From contig NC_091372.1 in the NCBI RefSeq assembly GCF_038502225.1, positions 8,209,482-8,273,481 of the forward strand: a stretch of DNA of 64,000 bases, written 5' to 3'. Source of the stretch: Cherax quadricarinatus. Taxonomy: Eukaryota; Arthropoda; Malacostraca; Decapoda; Parastacidae. The notes under the pieces are model-generated. The model searched no databases, was not told the DNA's origin, and saw nothing but the letters and a program-made list of their open reading frames with translations. Position numbers and translations under genes: made by a program. Each line of letters opens with the position of its first letter. Within the stretch, counting starts at the first letter, position 1. Of this stretch, positions 40,318 to 49,544 are shown in pieces.

Positions 40318-41387
40318 GATTTACTGTATGGTGTATGCAAGTGTGATTCAATGTATCATTTGAATTGTGATGTGATGGCATTTCTGAAGAGAGCTACAGA
40401 ATGTGATAGTTGAATTGTTTGCCTTCTTGGAGTCGCCTTGCCTTGATAGTAAGTGGCTGTTACGAACATAGTCAGTTGGTCCCTGGGTTATAGTGCTTTT
40501 CGTAACAAAATAAACTTAGTACGTCTAGGGGTCTTCACTCAGAGGAAAAGGAATTTTCTTAGTTTCTATTTAATTTATTAATTATCATAATAATCACTTA
40601 AATCCACCTTCTCATATTTTGCACTATGAGTAGAATACTTTTACCATTTCTCATTAAAACATCACAGTACTAGGTCAAGTATTTACAAATGGCTCTGAGT
40701 GAGCCACGAAATATTAGTATATGTACATGCACAGGCGTTGCCTAAAAACTCGAACACATTAATAGATTTCCTATAATAGGGTTCACTTTACAATAAGCCC
40801 TCTTACACTACAGAGGCTTGCTCACTTGGCTTCACTTTCTCTAAGAGCTTCTTAACTGCCTTCTCCAACCGAGATAAGTCTTAGCAATGAGTTCCCGAAA
40901 ATTTCTGGGATTTTCTAGGGAGGCGAATGGTGGTTTTAGAGGTGGATACTCCCCTAGACCCTTCCTGGTCCAGAGGAAGGTATGAACTGAACTCAGTGAG
41001 GCTTTACCAGCCCACTTTGTCTCGGTCGGAGCAGAGGTTGAGCAGCTCAAAACACCTGCTGGTGCTTGGCCAGGTCACACCAGCAGTTGACACTAATTAA
41101 ACAACCTACCTATATTCAAAGCTAAGTAATACGACTAGATAATATTATAAAGTCGAGTAAATCCATTTTAGCTACTAATGGAATTACTCCTGAATATAAT
41201 ATTAAGTGAAATAGCAAAAATAACATGTAAAAGTATACCATTGTGATAACAAGTAGAAACAGTCTACTTAAAATGAACAAAAGGGTGTAACAGTGGCAGT
41301 GTTAAAAAAATTCAATTGAAGTGAATCCATTATTATTCTCCACACATTTGAAACACTTCCTTTAACATATTATAGCCTGAGACTCAC
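40318..41387. other. HERC1 intron 4, 5' part: no recognised feature
   Basis: About 1 kb of mostly AT-rich sequence. The more GC-rich patch 40840-41090 has no long frame, no transposon end and no coding similarity I can recognise. It may be a decayed repeat or unique intron. Confidence 0.4.
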
Positions 41388-41538
41388 TATTATTCATCCA
41401 GCCAAGCCTGAGGATGGAGAAGAGGAGAGACAAGCCCGTGTGTACTCCCAGCTCCACCAGAGCTTCATTTGCCGAGAGAGAAACTCCTCCACCCTGAATG
41501 TCAGTTGATGGTCCACGTTCACTGGTCCCAGTAAGAGC
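41388..41538 (-). CDS. HERC1: HERC1 exon 4
   Basis: 151-bp exon after TGTGTAG and before GTGAGT. Phase 0 at the start, one base of a Ser codon at the end. It encodes ALTGTSERGPSTDIQGGGVS, LSANEALVELGVHTGLSLLF, SILRLGWMNN. The LVELGV.TGLSLLF..LR..WM pattern matches vertebrate HERC1; the Ser/Gly-rich first third is a variable linker. It follows exon 3 exactly in frame. Confidence 0.94.
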
Positions 41539-42030
41539 CTACACACAGTAGGAGCACACGGTTATTACATTTTGTCCAGTCGTAATGTAATTACATTAAA
41601 TAAATGTTAAGTTAAAGGAAGGGTGAGGCTGGGGAAGTGAAGGAAGGAAGAAGTTATTAACTGTGGACATGAGGGAGAAAAGAGGTCAATGAAGTGGAAG
41701 TGAGGTAGAGAAGAGGATGCTCAATAGTGAAAGAAAGGGAGGTAAAAGTTTTGGGAAGAGAAAGACAGAGACAGACAGGGAGAGGATGTGGCAACCCAAT
41801 AAAGAAACACTGTACTTATGTGAAAAAAATATTACAAAATACAAAGGCTACAATAATACTTGATATTACTGATCATTATTATATTACATCCACTGTGAAG
41901 TGCTAAACCCACAAGAGTCCTAAACCATCTCAAGTATAAGAGTTAATCAGGTTTAACCAAAAGGAAGGAAGCTCCACTTTCCTGGGTCAAGACCCCCTTC
42001 ACCCGCATCAGGATTCCGAAAAAAAGAAAA
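41539..42030. repeat. HERC1 intron 3, part: SINE-like repeat
   Basis: 41860-42010 is a copy of the SINE-like family (ATTATTATATTACATCC, GTGAAGTGCTAAACCCACAA, GAAGCTCCACTTTCCTGG). The remainder is purine-rich with no recognised feature. Confidence 0.55.
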
Positions 42031-42894
42031 AAACTGAAGTATGGAAAGCAGCATGGAGAGTATTACTGCAGGAGTGATTGGTAGAATGATGAAGTCAAGG
42101 GTGTGATAAAAGAGAAAAAGGTGGCTTATGAGAGGTTTTTACAAAGCAGAAGTGTTATAAGAAGAGTAGAGTATTTTTTTTTTTTTTTTTTTTTTTTCCA
42201 ACAAGTCGGCCGTCTCCCACCGAGGCAGGGTGACCCAAAAAAAGAAAGAAAATCCCCAAAAAGAAAATACTTTCATCATCATTCAATACTTTCACCACAC
42301 TCGCACATTAGAGTATATGGAGAGTAAAAGAGAGGTGAAGAGAGTGGCGAGAGAGTGCAATAAGAGAGCAGATGATAGAGTGGGAGAGGCACTGTCAAGA
42401 AATTTTAATGAAAATAAGAAAAAATTTTGCAGCGAGTTAAACAAGTTAAGAAAGCCTAGGGAACGAATGGATTTGTCAGTTAAAAACAGTAGGAGAGTTA
42501 GTAGATGGGGAGATGGAGGTATTGGGTAGATGACAAGAATATTATGAGGAACTTTTAAATGTCGACGAAGAAAGGGAGGCGGTAATTTCATGCACTAGCC
42601 AGGGAGGTATACCATGTTTTAGGAGTGAAGAAGAGCAGGATGCAAGTGTGGGGAGGTGCGTGAGGCATTACGCAGAATGAAAGGGGGTAAAGCAGCTGGA
42701 ACTGACGGGATCATGACAAAAATGTTAAAAGCAGGGGGTCACATAGTGTAGGAGTGGTTGGTATTTTTGTTTAATAAATGTGTGAAAGAGGGGAAGGTAC
42801 CTAGGGATTGGCGGAGAGCGTGTATAGTCCCTTTATATAAAGGGAAGGGGGACAAAAGAGATTGTAAAAATTAGAGGAATAAGTTTACTGAGTT
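42030..42894 (+). pseudogene. RTE-like LINE fragment (copy 4), RT N-terminal part
   Basis: Plus-strand fragment whose conceptual translation follows the linker and fingers of the LINE: VKGVIKEKKVAYERFLQSRS, then after an insertion MESKREVKRV, NENKKKF, SELNKLRKPRERMDL and, in other frames, AAGTDGI. It ends abruptly at a boundary with a short element near 42894. Many frameshifts. Confidence 0.8.
42175..42309 (-). mobile_element. 135-bp LINE tail inserted with 7-bp target duplication
   Basis: The insertion consists only of the type B LINE tail on the minus strand: T run, CAACAAGTCGGCCGTCTCCC, ACCGAGGCAGGGTGACCC and GAATACTTTCACC-like remainder. It is flanked by AGAGTAT at 42168-42174 and 42310-42316, and uninterrupted copies of the host LINE (37150 region) read straight through. 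This is a severely 5'-truncated retrotransposition. Confidence 0.88.
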
Positions 42895-43565
42895 CCTAGG
42901 TAGTAGGTTGGTAAACAGCAACCGCCCAGGGAGGTACTACCGTCCTGCCAAGTGAGTGTACAACGAAAACCTGTGACTGTTTTACATGACGGTAGGATTG
43001 CTGGTGTCTTTTTTCTGTCTCATAAACATGCAAGATTTCAGGTACATCTTGCTACTTCTACTTACACTTAGGTCACACTACACGTACATGTACAAGCATG
43101 TACAGTGGACCCCCGCATAATGATTACCTCCGAATGTGACCAATAATGTAAGTGTATTTATGCAAGTGCGTTTGTACGTGTATGTTTGGGGGTCTGAAAT
43201 GGACTAATCTACTTCACAATATTTCTTATGGGAACAAATTCGGTCAGTACTGGCACCTGAACATACTTCTGGAGTGAAAAAATATCGTTAACCGGGGGTC
43301 CACTGTATATACACACCACTCTGGGTTTTCTTCTATTTTCTTTCAATTTTTTATTCTTGTTTATTTTCTCTTAATCTCCATGGGGAAGTGGAACAGAAGT
43401 CTTCCTCCGTAAGCCATGCGTGTTGTAAGAGGCGACTAAAATGCTGGGAGCAAGGGGCTAGTAACCTCTTCTCCTGTATATATTACTAAATGTAAAAGGA
43501 GAAACTTTCGTTTTTCTTTTTGGGCCACCCCGCCTCGGTGGGATACGGCCAGTGTGTTGAAGTAG
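42895..43565 (+). repeat. LINE-derived short element, most complete copy (split by MITE D)
   Basis: Begins CCTAGGTAGTAGGTTGG, passes CATGCAAGATTTCAGGTACA to 43100, is interrupted by the MITE at 43103-43305, and resumes CACACCACTCTGGGTTTTC, CTCCATGGGGAAGTGGAACA, GTAAGCCATGCGTGTTGTAA, CAAGGGGCTAGTAACC, then GGGCCACCCCGCCTCGGTGG and GATACGGCCAGTGTGTTGAA. It totals about 460 bp without the MITE. Confidence 0.85.
43103..43305. mobile_element. MITE family D, copy 3 (203 bp)
   Basis: Ends CAGTGGACCCCCGCATAATG and, inward, CAGTGGACCCCCGGTTAACG, with TA at 43101-43102 and 43306-43307. Collinear with the copy at 13763-13963. The host sequence continues across it when compared with 9970-9995. Confidence 0.88.
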
Positions 43566-43892
43566 TCCCCCCATGTATCCAAGTGGGATGTGTTCCAAGA
43601 CCTACCATGGATAGTAGCAAACCCTACATATAAGTTATTTTTCCTTTACATACATACCTATGATAAAGTTTAATTGATAAATTATGCAAAAGTAAGTCTA
43701 GAATTAACACTTTTTCACTGATGGGAAGAAATTCATGGCTTCTCTTCGGTTTGAAGAACTGCCAGCTTCTCTACTTTTGCACTTTGGAGCCATTAGTTAG
43801 CAAAATTAAGGGATATATTTGGGCCAAAGTAAACAGTGGATAACTGAAAGCTAAGATACTGAATCTGTGGATACAGGGACCCTACTGTAGTA
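43566..43892. mobile_element. short TIR element, about 320 bp
   Basis: Left end AGTAGTCCCCCCATGTATCC and right end reading inward CTACAGTAGGGTCCCTGTAT with GTATCCACAG following, a loosely matched inverted pair. Noncoding. 43893-44054 has no recognised feature. Confidence 0.55.
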
Positions 43893-44054
43893 CAATTTTA
43901 AGTATGCATTAATATTTCAAATTGATTCAGCGACTGAGATTTGTATGTTGTGGAGGTCAATTGACTGTGCGTTTGTATTATGCTTTGAACTAAAATTGCA
44001 TGATTATTATTGCTATAAACACTATTATTATAACCTTGATAATAAGTTATTTAC

Positions 44055-44172
44055 CCGGTCTCTCTCTCTCGCACCCTGATGGAAGCTGCGTGACAACGCA
44101 TGGTATATCCTCTGAAGCACAATCAATCTTTTGTGTAATAATGCTGAGAACCGTGGCTGAGCAGCAGTGGAC
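44055..44172 (-). CDS. HERC1: HERC1 exon 3
   Basis: 118-bp exon after TTTCCAG and before GTAAAT; the first base completes an Arg codon from exon 2 and the exon ends in phase 0. It encodes STAAQPRFSALLHKRLIVLQ, RIYHALSRSFHQGARERDR. The KRL(I/L)VLQR(I/V).(H/Y)ALS stretch matches vertebrate HERC1. No long ORF exposes it, because the open frame is short and stops soon after; it was found by looking for the exon needed to repair the phase between exons 2 and 4. Confidence 0.92.
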
Positions 44173-45254
44173 CTGGAAAAATAATATATAAATGAAATAA
44201 CACTAATAAAAAAATCACACTTACTTTTACCTTTAGTTTAGAGAGCTTTTCCTACTCCCGGAGCCCGGCCATGGGCTAGGCTCGTCTGGTGCTAACCTGG
44301 TGAACCAGGCTGTTTCTGTGGTGGCCTGCAGCCCCACATATCCATCTTAGCCTGGCTGATCTGGCAAAGTATCATTACTGCAATAATTCACAACTGACCC
44401 ACAATTTAGATGATATTTCTGCACATGCTGATCCATTATCAACTTACTTCTTTTGTCACAAAATTTAAACCACTCACTCAATTTTTCAAGCAAATTCTGC
44501 CTCAGGACTATTACTTTACTATACATTTCTAGATTTCCACACAACCTGATGATAATAGCACAAAAATTATAACGAAAAAATCAACTTGGTCAAGTTTGCT
44601 CCAAAGTCTTAAAAAAAAAAAATCTCCAAATTTTTATTTAATTGCAAATGAGAAAAAAATCAAGATAAGAATTTGCACGCCCTCTATTTTGAACAGCAAG
44701 AAAAATTATACCGAGAAAATTTACCAACGGCACTGCACCATGTCCATTTTCTAAAATGATTAAATAATATTTCAAAGATTAATTGAAAGTTATATCATTA
44801 ACAATTTGAAAGTAAACTCAATGACTGATTTTAGAGACAAACTAAATGATTCACATTTGAAAGGTGGGCGAGGATTATGGAGCACTAAACCCAAAGGGGC
44901 CATACAGCAAATGCCATGAAAATGAAGCACATATTTGGGCACCACTTTCTTTCACTTTTTACATTATCAAAATAATAAAGTGCACTTGCAATTTTCTTTT
45001 GAATGGCGTACATCCCAGTCCCCAGGATGTGACCCACAATAGTAAACCTCGATTTGATGGGCTAACGGGGAAAGGGAGAGAGGGAGTCGGTACTGGTGAC
45101 TGGTGGATAGAGACGAGATCATTTTGCCATCATCTTAATTACAAAAAATTATATAACCAACAGATTTTGCTGTTTCCGAATCAAATGGCCCAGTGAATTT
45201 TGTCCTGCATTCCTGATGTCTTAAATTGAGGCACCTCATATCAAGGATTTAGTG
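44173..45254. repeat. HERC1 intron 2, part: minor repeat fragments
   Basis: 44255-44340 is a repeat fragment (CCCGGCCATGGGCTAGGCT, CTGGTGAACCAGGCTG) related to 59735-59800. 44870-44925 is a SINE-like fragment (GAGCACTAAACCCAAAGGGG). 45005-45040 (CCCCAGGATGTGACCCACA) resembles the SINE 3' segment also found in Tiggers. 44345-44860 has no recognised feature. Confidence 0.5.
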
Positions 45255-46057
45255 CAATAGTCCCCAACCTTTTAGTATGAACAGGCTAATTTAACCCCTT
45301 GACTGTCGCAACCCCCAATCCTGAGGTGTCTCCTGGTGTCGCAAAATTTAAAAAAAAAAAAAATTATTTTTTCTTATGAAATGTTAGAGAATCTTTTCTC
45401 GATTGTAATGACACCAAAAATAACGAAATTTGATGGAAAACTGACGGAATTACGCTCTCGCAAAGTTAGCGACCTTAGCGACATTCACAAATCAGCGATT
45501 TTGCCCACTTTGAGCCCTATTTTCTGCTAATTCCTTTGTTTCAGTCGACCAAACTCATAGCTATTTGTTTAGAACTCCATTTTTTCTATCGATTGAGTAC
45601 AAGAAACTGCCCATTTACCAATTTCAACTACCCAATAATGTGGTCAGAAATTTGCAATTTGGCCAATTTCACGAAAATTAAAAAATATGACAATTTCAAA
45701 ATAAGGTCCAGAATGAACAATGCAGACATTCCTGGCTCTAAAATAACATTTTCTTTGTTCATCAGTCATGTCTCCAGGCCCCTCTGATATTACTCTTGCT
45801 TTCTATTTTGAATTTTTATTCAAACAAAAAATAGAAAATTTACTATTATGCAGACTACTGCAATACTGCAATAATTGTATAAATAACATCAACCCATTCA
45901 CGACTGCATATTAGAATGGCTAGTTGGACATTTATTGGACAATGATGTCATTAGTTTACTTTTGAACATCGGCAAAAATCAAACATTTCCCCTACTTTGA
46001 GCTCCATTTCCTAGAAGTGCCACATGCAGCCCTTGGGCCACAGGCTGGGGACCCCTG
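45255..46057. mobile_element. hAT-like element with perfect 8-bp target duplication
   Basis: ATTTAGTG occurs at 45247-45254 and 46058-46065. The inner ends are CAATAGTCCCCAACCTTTT and, inward from the right, CAGGGGTCCCCAGCCTGTGG, typical of hAT superfamily termini, and 8 bp is the hAT duplication length. No transposase is inside; most of the interior is a piggyBac-like segment (45295-46010, TTAA at 45291) in reverse orientation to P1, with its second end missing. Confidence 0.85.
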
Positions 46058-46217
46058 ATTTAGTGTGCCTAGTCATAGTTAGGTGAACAGTGTCAGTGAG
46101 GTTAAGGCAGCTCCTCTATAATGACTACCTGCCCAGGAGTTGAACCCAGGGCTTTCAATTGTAAGCCAAACACTCTGATCACTATACTAAGCTTACATTC
46201 ACATAAATGTGTACTGT

Positions 46218-46625
46218 ATTTACAAATGAACTCCACAGGGGAGTGGAAAAGAATCCTTCTCCCATAAGCCATGCAAGTCTTAAGAAGCAACTAAAATGCC
46301 AGAAGCAAGGGGCTAGTAACCCCCTTCTGGATAAATTACTAAATCATCATCTTTAAACAAACTGGCTGTATACCACCGAGGCAGGGTGGCCCAAAAGGAA
46401 AATGAAAGTCTCTCGTTTTAAATTTAATCAAATGTACAGGAGAAGGGGTTACTAGCCCCTTGGTCCCAGCATTTTAGTCGCCTCTTACGACACGCACGGC
46501 TTACGGAGGAAGAATTCTGTTCCACGTCCCAATGGAGAAAAATTACAAAATGTAAAAAAAAGAAATATTTTTTCCTTTTAGGTCATCCTGCCTCGGCGGG
46601 AGAGAGCCGAAGCGTTAAAAAACAA
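46218..46625. repeat. two LINE-derived short elements, one inserted in the other
   Basis: Plus copy: head 46230-46340 (GGGGAGTGGAAAAGAATCC, CATAAGCCATGCAAGTC, AGGGGCTAGTAACCC), tail 46553-46620 (AGGTCATCCTGCCTCGGCGG). Between them is a minus copy 46345-46540: tail first (ACCGAGGCAGGGTGGCCC), then head (GGGGTTACTAGCCCCTTGGT, GGCTTACGGAGGAAGAATTC). The junction words AAATTACTAAAT and AAATTACAAAAT look like a target duplication of about 12 bp with one mismatch or indel. Confidence 0.82.
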
Positions 46626-46739
46626 CATTTTTAATGTAAAACCTTAGTTAATCTGTTATTCTACTTTGTAGTGAAATATATGGAGCTGGATTGTATATAA
46701 AAATACAGCATGCCAAAAATTCTGCATTGGCAAGTCTTG

Positions 46740-46935
46740 CTTTTGTATAATGTATATTATTATTATCATTATTATTAAATTCATAAGGAAGCACTAAACT
46801 CAGGAGGGTTCTACAGCACCTGGGGATTGGGAGGCAATCAGGTTTAATCCAAGGAAGAAGAAGAAGGTAGCTCCAGCTCCTTGAATCAAAAACCATTCAC
46901 CAACTTTAAAGCACCTCCCTTGAAGGGTACTTTGC
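46740..46935 (+). repeat. SINE-like dispersed repeat, full copy
   Basis: ATTATTATCATTATTATTAA, GGAAGCACTAAACTCAGGAG, CAGCACCTGGGGATTGGGAG, CCAGCTCCTTGAATCAAAA and GCACCTCCCTTGAAGGG. Same family as 10440, 41870, 49570 and 61790. The 5' ATT run may be a tail of the element or of its neighbour. Confidence 0.65.
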
Positions 46936-47216
46936 ATGTAAAAATATTGAAACTGCAGTTATAAAAACAACTAAACTGCAGTTTATACTTGCCTGAAATG
47001 CTATGTACACTCAGGGGCTTTCTATGGGTATAGTCAAATGTTAACCAATTTTTAAAACTGTATTGTATCTAGTGGAAATAAATATCCTGTTTGTTTAAAG
47101 CAAAAAATAAAATCTAATAAAACTGCTTTTTTTTGTGGATGTAAAGCAGGGAAAACATGTAACTAACTAAACTGCTATTTGTTCTAGATATAAAGCAAGG
47201 AAAACCATCAACCTAC

Positions 47217-47356
47217 CGAGCGAGAGCAGCTTGTGATGCCAACAGAGCATTGACGTGGCTGAGCTGGTCTGCTGGCGAGGGAGGTTCTGGTTCATAGTCT
47301 GGCAATTGTGGCCCCCCACGCATCACACATCCAGGGCCAGCCACCACCACCACCTC
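47217..47356 (-). CDS. HERC1: HERC1 exon 2
   Basis: 140-bp exon after TGTGCAG and before GTAGGT; starts in phase 0 and ends two bases into an Arg codon completed by exon 3. It encodes EVVVVAGPGCVMRGGPQLPD, YEPEPPSPADQLSHVNALLA, SQAALA. The GPQLPD(F/Y)E string and the (D/N)ALL.SQ.ALA end are those of vertebrate HERC1, where a NKEVV junction is also seen. Found from the minus-strand codon pattern between good splice sites. Confidence 0.93.
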
Positions 47357-47429
47357 CTGCACATCAACACATTTAAAAACCAAATTCATCTGGCTGATGA
47401 GTACTTAATATACAATAAGTGTTAACATG

Positions 47430-47535
47430 TTATCACCCTTTTTATATGCATTTGAGTGAAAAAAGGCCGCTTTTCACTTCGGCGATTTTTGCTTTACAGC
47501 AGCAGCCTGGAGCCTGACCTGTCATGCAAGATATA
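47430..47535. repeat. single-unit relative of the 30-bp minisatellite locus
   Basis: AACATGTTATCACCCTTTTT, TTTGAGTGAAAAAAGGCCGC, GCTTTACAGCAGCAGCC then GGAGCCTGACCTGTCATGC. It aligns with the flank and first unit at 24184-24296, but no tandem expansion follows. Confidence 0.6.
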
Positions 47536-47574
47536 TACTATTACACTAATTTATAAGAAAGCTTCTCATTTTTT

Positions 47575-47700
47575 TTAAACATCAGCTGTTTCCCACTGAG
47601 GCAGGGTGAACTGAAAAAGAAGAAACACTTTCATCATTACTCACTCCATCGCTGTCTTGCCAGAAGCATGCCAATACGATTATTACAGCATTCTGCAATG
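47575..47700 (-). repeat. RTE-like LINE 3' tail, type A
   Basis: Plus-strand reading: TTTCCCACTGAGGCAGGGTG, AAGAAACACTTTCATCATTA, CTCCATCGCTGTCTTGCCAG, AGCATGCC. Noncoding LINE end in HERC1 intron 1. 47700-47915 has no recognised feature. Confidence 0.7.
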
Positions 47701-47917
47701 AATCAAATGAAGTCAAGACTTTTCCTAATATACTTCAATGAGCAAGAGTTACACCACTACAAAGAGGTGACCCCAAAAAATCAATACTTACACAGGCTGA
47801 TTTCAAACTTGTATTTACTCTCTAAAATCTTTGAAAAAATAATGTGAGCTAACTTTATAATCAAACCAAGGCCAGAAAGAAGCACCAATGATTCAATAAT
47901 AAAAATGCCTAATTCAG

Positions 47918-48105
47918 TCTACTCTTATATGGGTGTGAAGCACTGGTTTTAAACATTACAACAAGGAGGAGACTGGAGGCAGTAAAAATGTTGTCTGAGG
48001 GTAAAGTGTGGTGCGAACATTATGCAGAGAATACATAGTTTGGATACTAGGAGGCACGAGGTTTGGACATTTAGAGAGGGTGGCGCAAAATAGAACGTCA
48101 AACAA
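47918..48105 (+). pseudogene. RTE-like LINE fragment, C-terminal RT part
   Basis: TCTTATATGGGTGTGAAGCA encodes LLYGCEA, followed by a frame resembling RRRLEAV, as in TLLYGCEAWVV..RRRLEAVEM of the copy at 35302. It is interrupted at about 48105 by the tRNA-type SINE. Strongly diverged. Confidence 0.6.
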
Positions 48106-48410
48106 AGTGCCCTGTGGTCTTGTGGCTCAAGCTCTCGCTTCACACGGCGAGTGTCTGGGTTCGATTCCCAGTGAGGGTAGAAACATTGGGCATGTTTATT
48201 TACACCGGTTGTCTATGTTCCCCATCAGTAAAATGGGTACCTGGGAATTAGTCAACTGGTGTGGGTTGTGTCCTGGGACAAAACTGACCAAATTTGCCCA
48301 AAATGCTCTGCATAACAAGTGGCTTTTTATATAGTAGCATGTCATTGATGTCAGCTAGGCCTGTATACCATGTACATGTACTCATATTAAATAAAGATAT
48401 TATATTATTA
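48106..48410 (+). repeat. tRNA-derived SINE (tRNA-Val-like head)
   Basis: The first 75 bp fold like a tRNA: A-box region TGTGGCTCAAGCTCTCG, anticodon-arm CGCTTCACACGGCGAG with CAC in the anticodon place, and a perfect B box GGTTCGATTCC. A SINE body follows (CACCGGTTGTCTATGTTCCC, GTGTGGGTTGTGTCCTGGGA) and a 3' end ATAAAGATATTATATTATTA. In HERC1 intron 1, antisense. Not a functional tRNA gene, since the acceptor arms do not pair. Confidence 0.85.
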
Positions 48411-48578
48411 TTATATATAGGCAAGACAGGAAGGCAACACATTAACTATTGTGCATTTCAGACTCATTATTACATACCTAATTTTCCAGCAGTCTGTCAT
48501 AGAAAACAAGTGTGGAGTCCCACAGTGGTAAGGCAAGAAGGAAACATTCACCATAATTCATTTCATAGCCATCTTTAC

Positions 48579-48764
48579 CTTGTTTTCCAGCAGTCTGTCA
48601 TAGAGAACAAGTGTGGAGTCCCTCAATGCTATGGCCTGGCAGTCTTCAGCAAGCCACGAGGTGGTGAGATGCTCTGCCCACTTCAGCTTAACTGTAGGTG
48701 GTGCTACAGGTGGGACACTGGCCACCACTCCACCCTCCATCATCCTCTGCTCCATGCTGGACAT
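48579..48764 (-). CDS. HERC1: HERC1 exon 1 (first coding exon)
   Basis: 186 coding bases from ATG at 48764 to the donor AAG before GTAAAG, phase 0. It encodes MSSMEQRMMEGGVVASVPPV, APPTVKLKWAEHLTTSWLAE, DCQAIALRDSTLVLYDRLLE, NK. The PPVKLKW.EHL..SW..ED..(A/S)IA.R....LY..L..NK pattern is the HERC1 N-terminus. An in-frame TAA lies nine codons upstream. A second possibility is that a noncoding 5' exon splices to TCCAG at about 48754, making the second Met (MEQRMM) the start. An inverted-repeat element lies only 42 bp upstream. Confidence 0.92.
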
Positions 48765-49040
48765 TACAAAATTGGATTCAGTATCAGAAAATTAGATTCA
48801 GAATACGGCCTCTCCTCATTTAACGACAGAGTTCCGTTCCTAAGACCACATCGGTAAACAAATTTGTCGCTAAGTGAGGAGCATACTATAATGGTAGTGG
48901 GTTTGTGTCAATCATATTTGGTATTGTTTTAATGTCACCTTTGCACCATTTATAACATTTTTTAGTATATTCTTAAATGTTTATATAGTAGTGTACTGCA
49001 TACTGTACTGTAATCAACAGAATAGAGGAAATCAGCTCTA

Positions 49041-49192
49041 ATGTATAAAGTAAAAGGACACAAGTGCAACTAATGTGACATTTTTATTGAGGCAACATTT
49101 CGCTCTCCAGGAGCTCCTGGAGAGAGAAACATTGCCACAATAAAAATGTCACATTAGTTGCACTTGTGTCCTTTTATTTTACATATTGTCAG
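49041..49192. repeat. spacerless palindrome, about 150 bp
   Basis: Arms AAAAGGACACAAGTGCAACT, AATGTGACATTTTTATTG.. and their complements meet at CCAGGAGCTCCTGG with the centre between 49113 and 49114. Only a few mismatches in about 72 bp per arm. Inserted in the family C element. Confidence 0.9.
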
Positions 49193-49217
49193 TAATTCTA
49201 CCAACATTATTACAGCT

Positions 49218-49433
49218 CAAACCATACCACGGGCAGGGATAGAGCCCACAATCAGAGAGTCTCAAAACTCTAGACCGTCACGTTAGCCACTGGACCAGCT
49301 AGCCACAATAAGACTGTGGCTAGCTGGTCCAGTGGCTAACGTGACGGTCTGGAGTTTTGAGAGACTCTGATCACGGGTTCTATCCCCGCCTGTGGTATGA
49401 TTTGTTTGCAATCGTGTCATTACGGTTTCGTGA
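49218..49433. repeat. tRNA-like inverted dimer, about 90-bp arms
   Basis: The right arm (49314-49404) reads GTGGCTAGCTGGTCCAGTGG, CTAACGTGACGGTCTGGAG, CGGGTTCTATCCCCGCC, with a B-box-like GGTTCTATCCC. The left arm (49219-49306) is its reverse complement. Both sides are flanked by CATTATTACAGCTC (49204-49217, 49435-49448), a 14-bp target duplication. Confidence 0.85.
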
Positions 49434-49544
49434 GTCATTATTACAGCTCTAATATACATTATTTAGGTTTGCACACTGGTCAGACAGCCCATCGTAAGTC
49501 CAAGGCATCTGTGAACAAGTATGTCGCTAAGCGAGGAGCGGCTG

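Larger units (their letters stand above)
48806..49544. mobile_element. short TIR element, family C, copy 2 (holds two palindromes)
   Basis: Ends CGGCCTCTCCTCATTTAACG and, inward, CAGCCGCTCCTCGCTTAGCG, TA at 48804-48805 and 49545-49546. Collinear with 5867-6188, with an insertion of about 400 bp. The site GTTTTAATGTCACC at about 48925 is unoccupied here. Confidence 0.8.

Noticed and set aside
48106..48185. Functional tRNA-Val gene
   Set aside because: It has good internal boxes but the acceptor stem does not pair and a SINE body follows directly; the other copy at 61440 is diverged in the same way.
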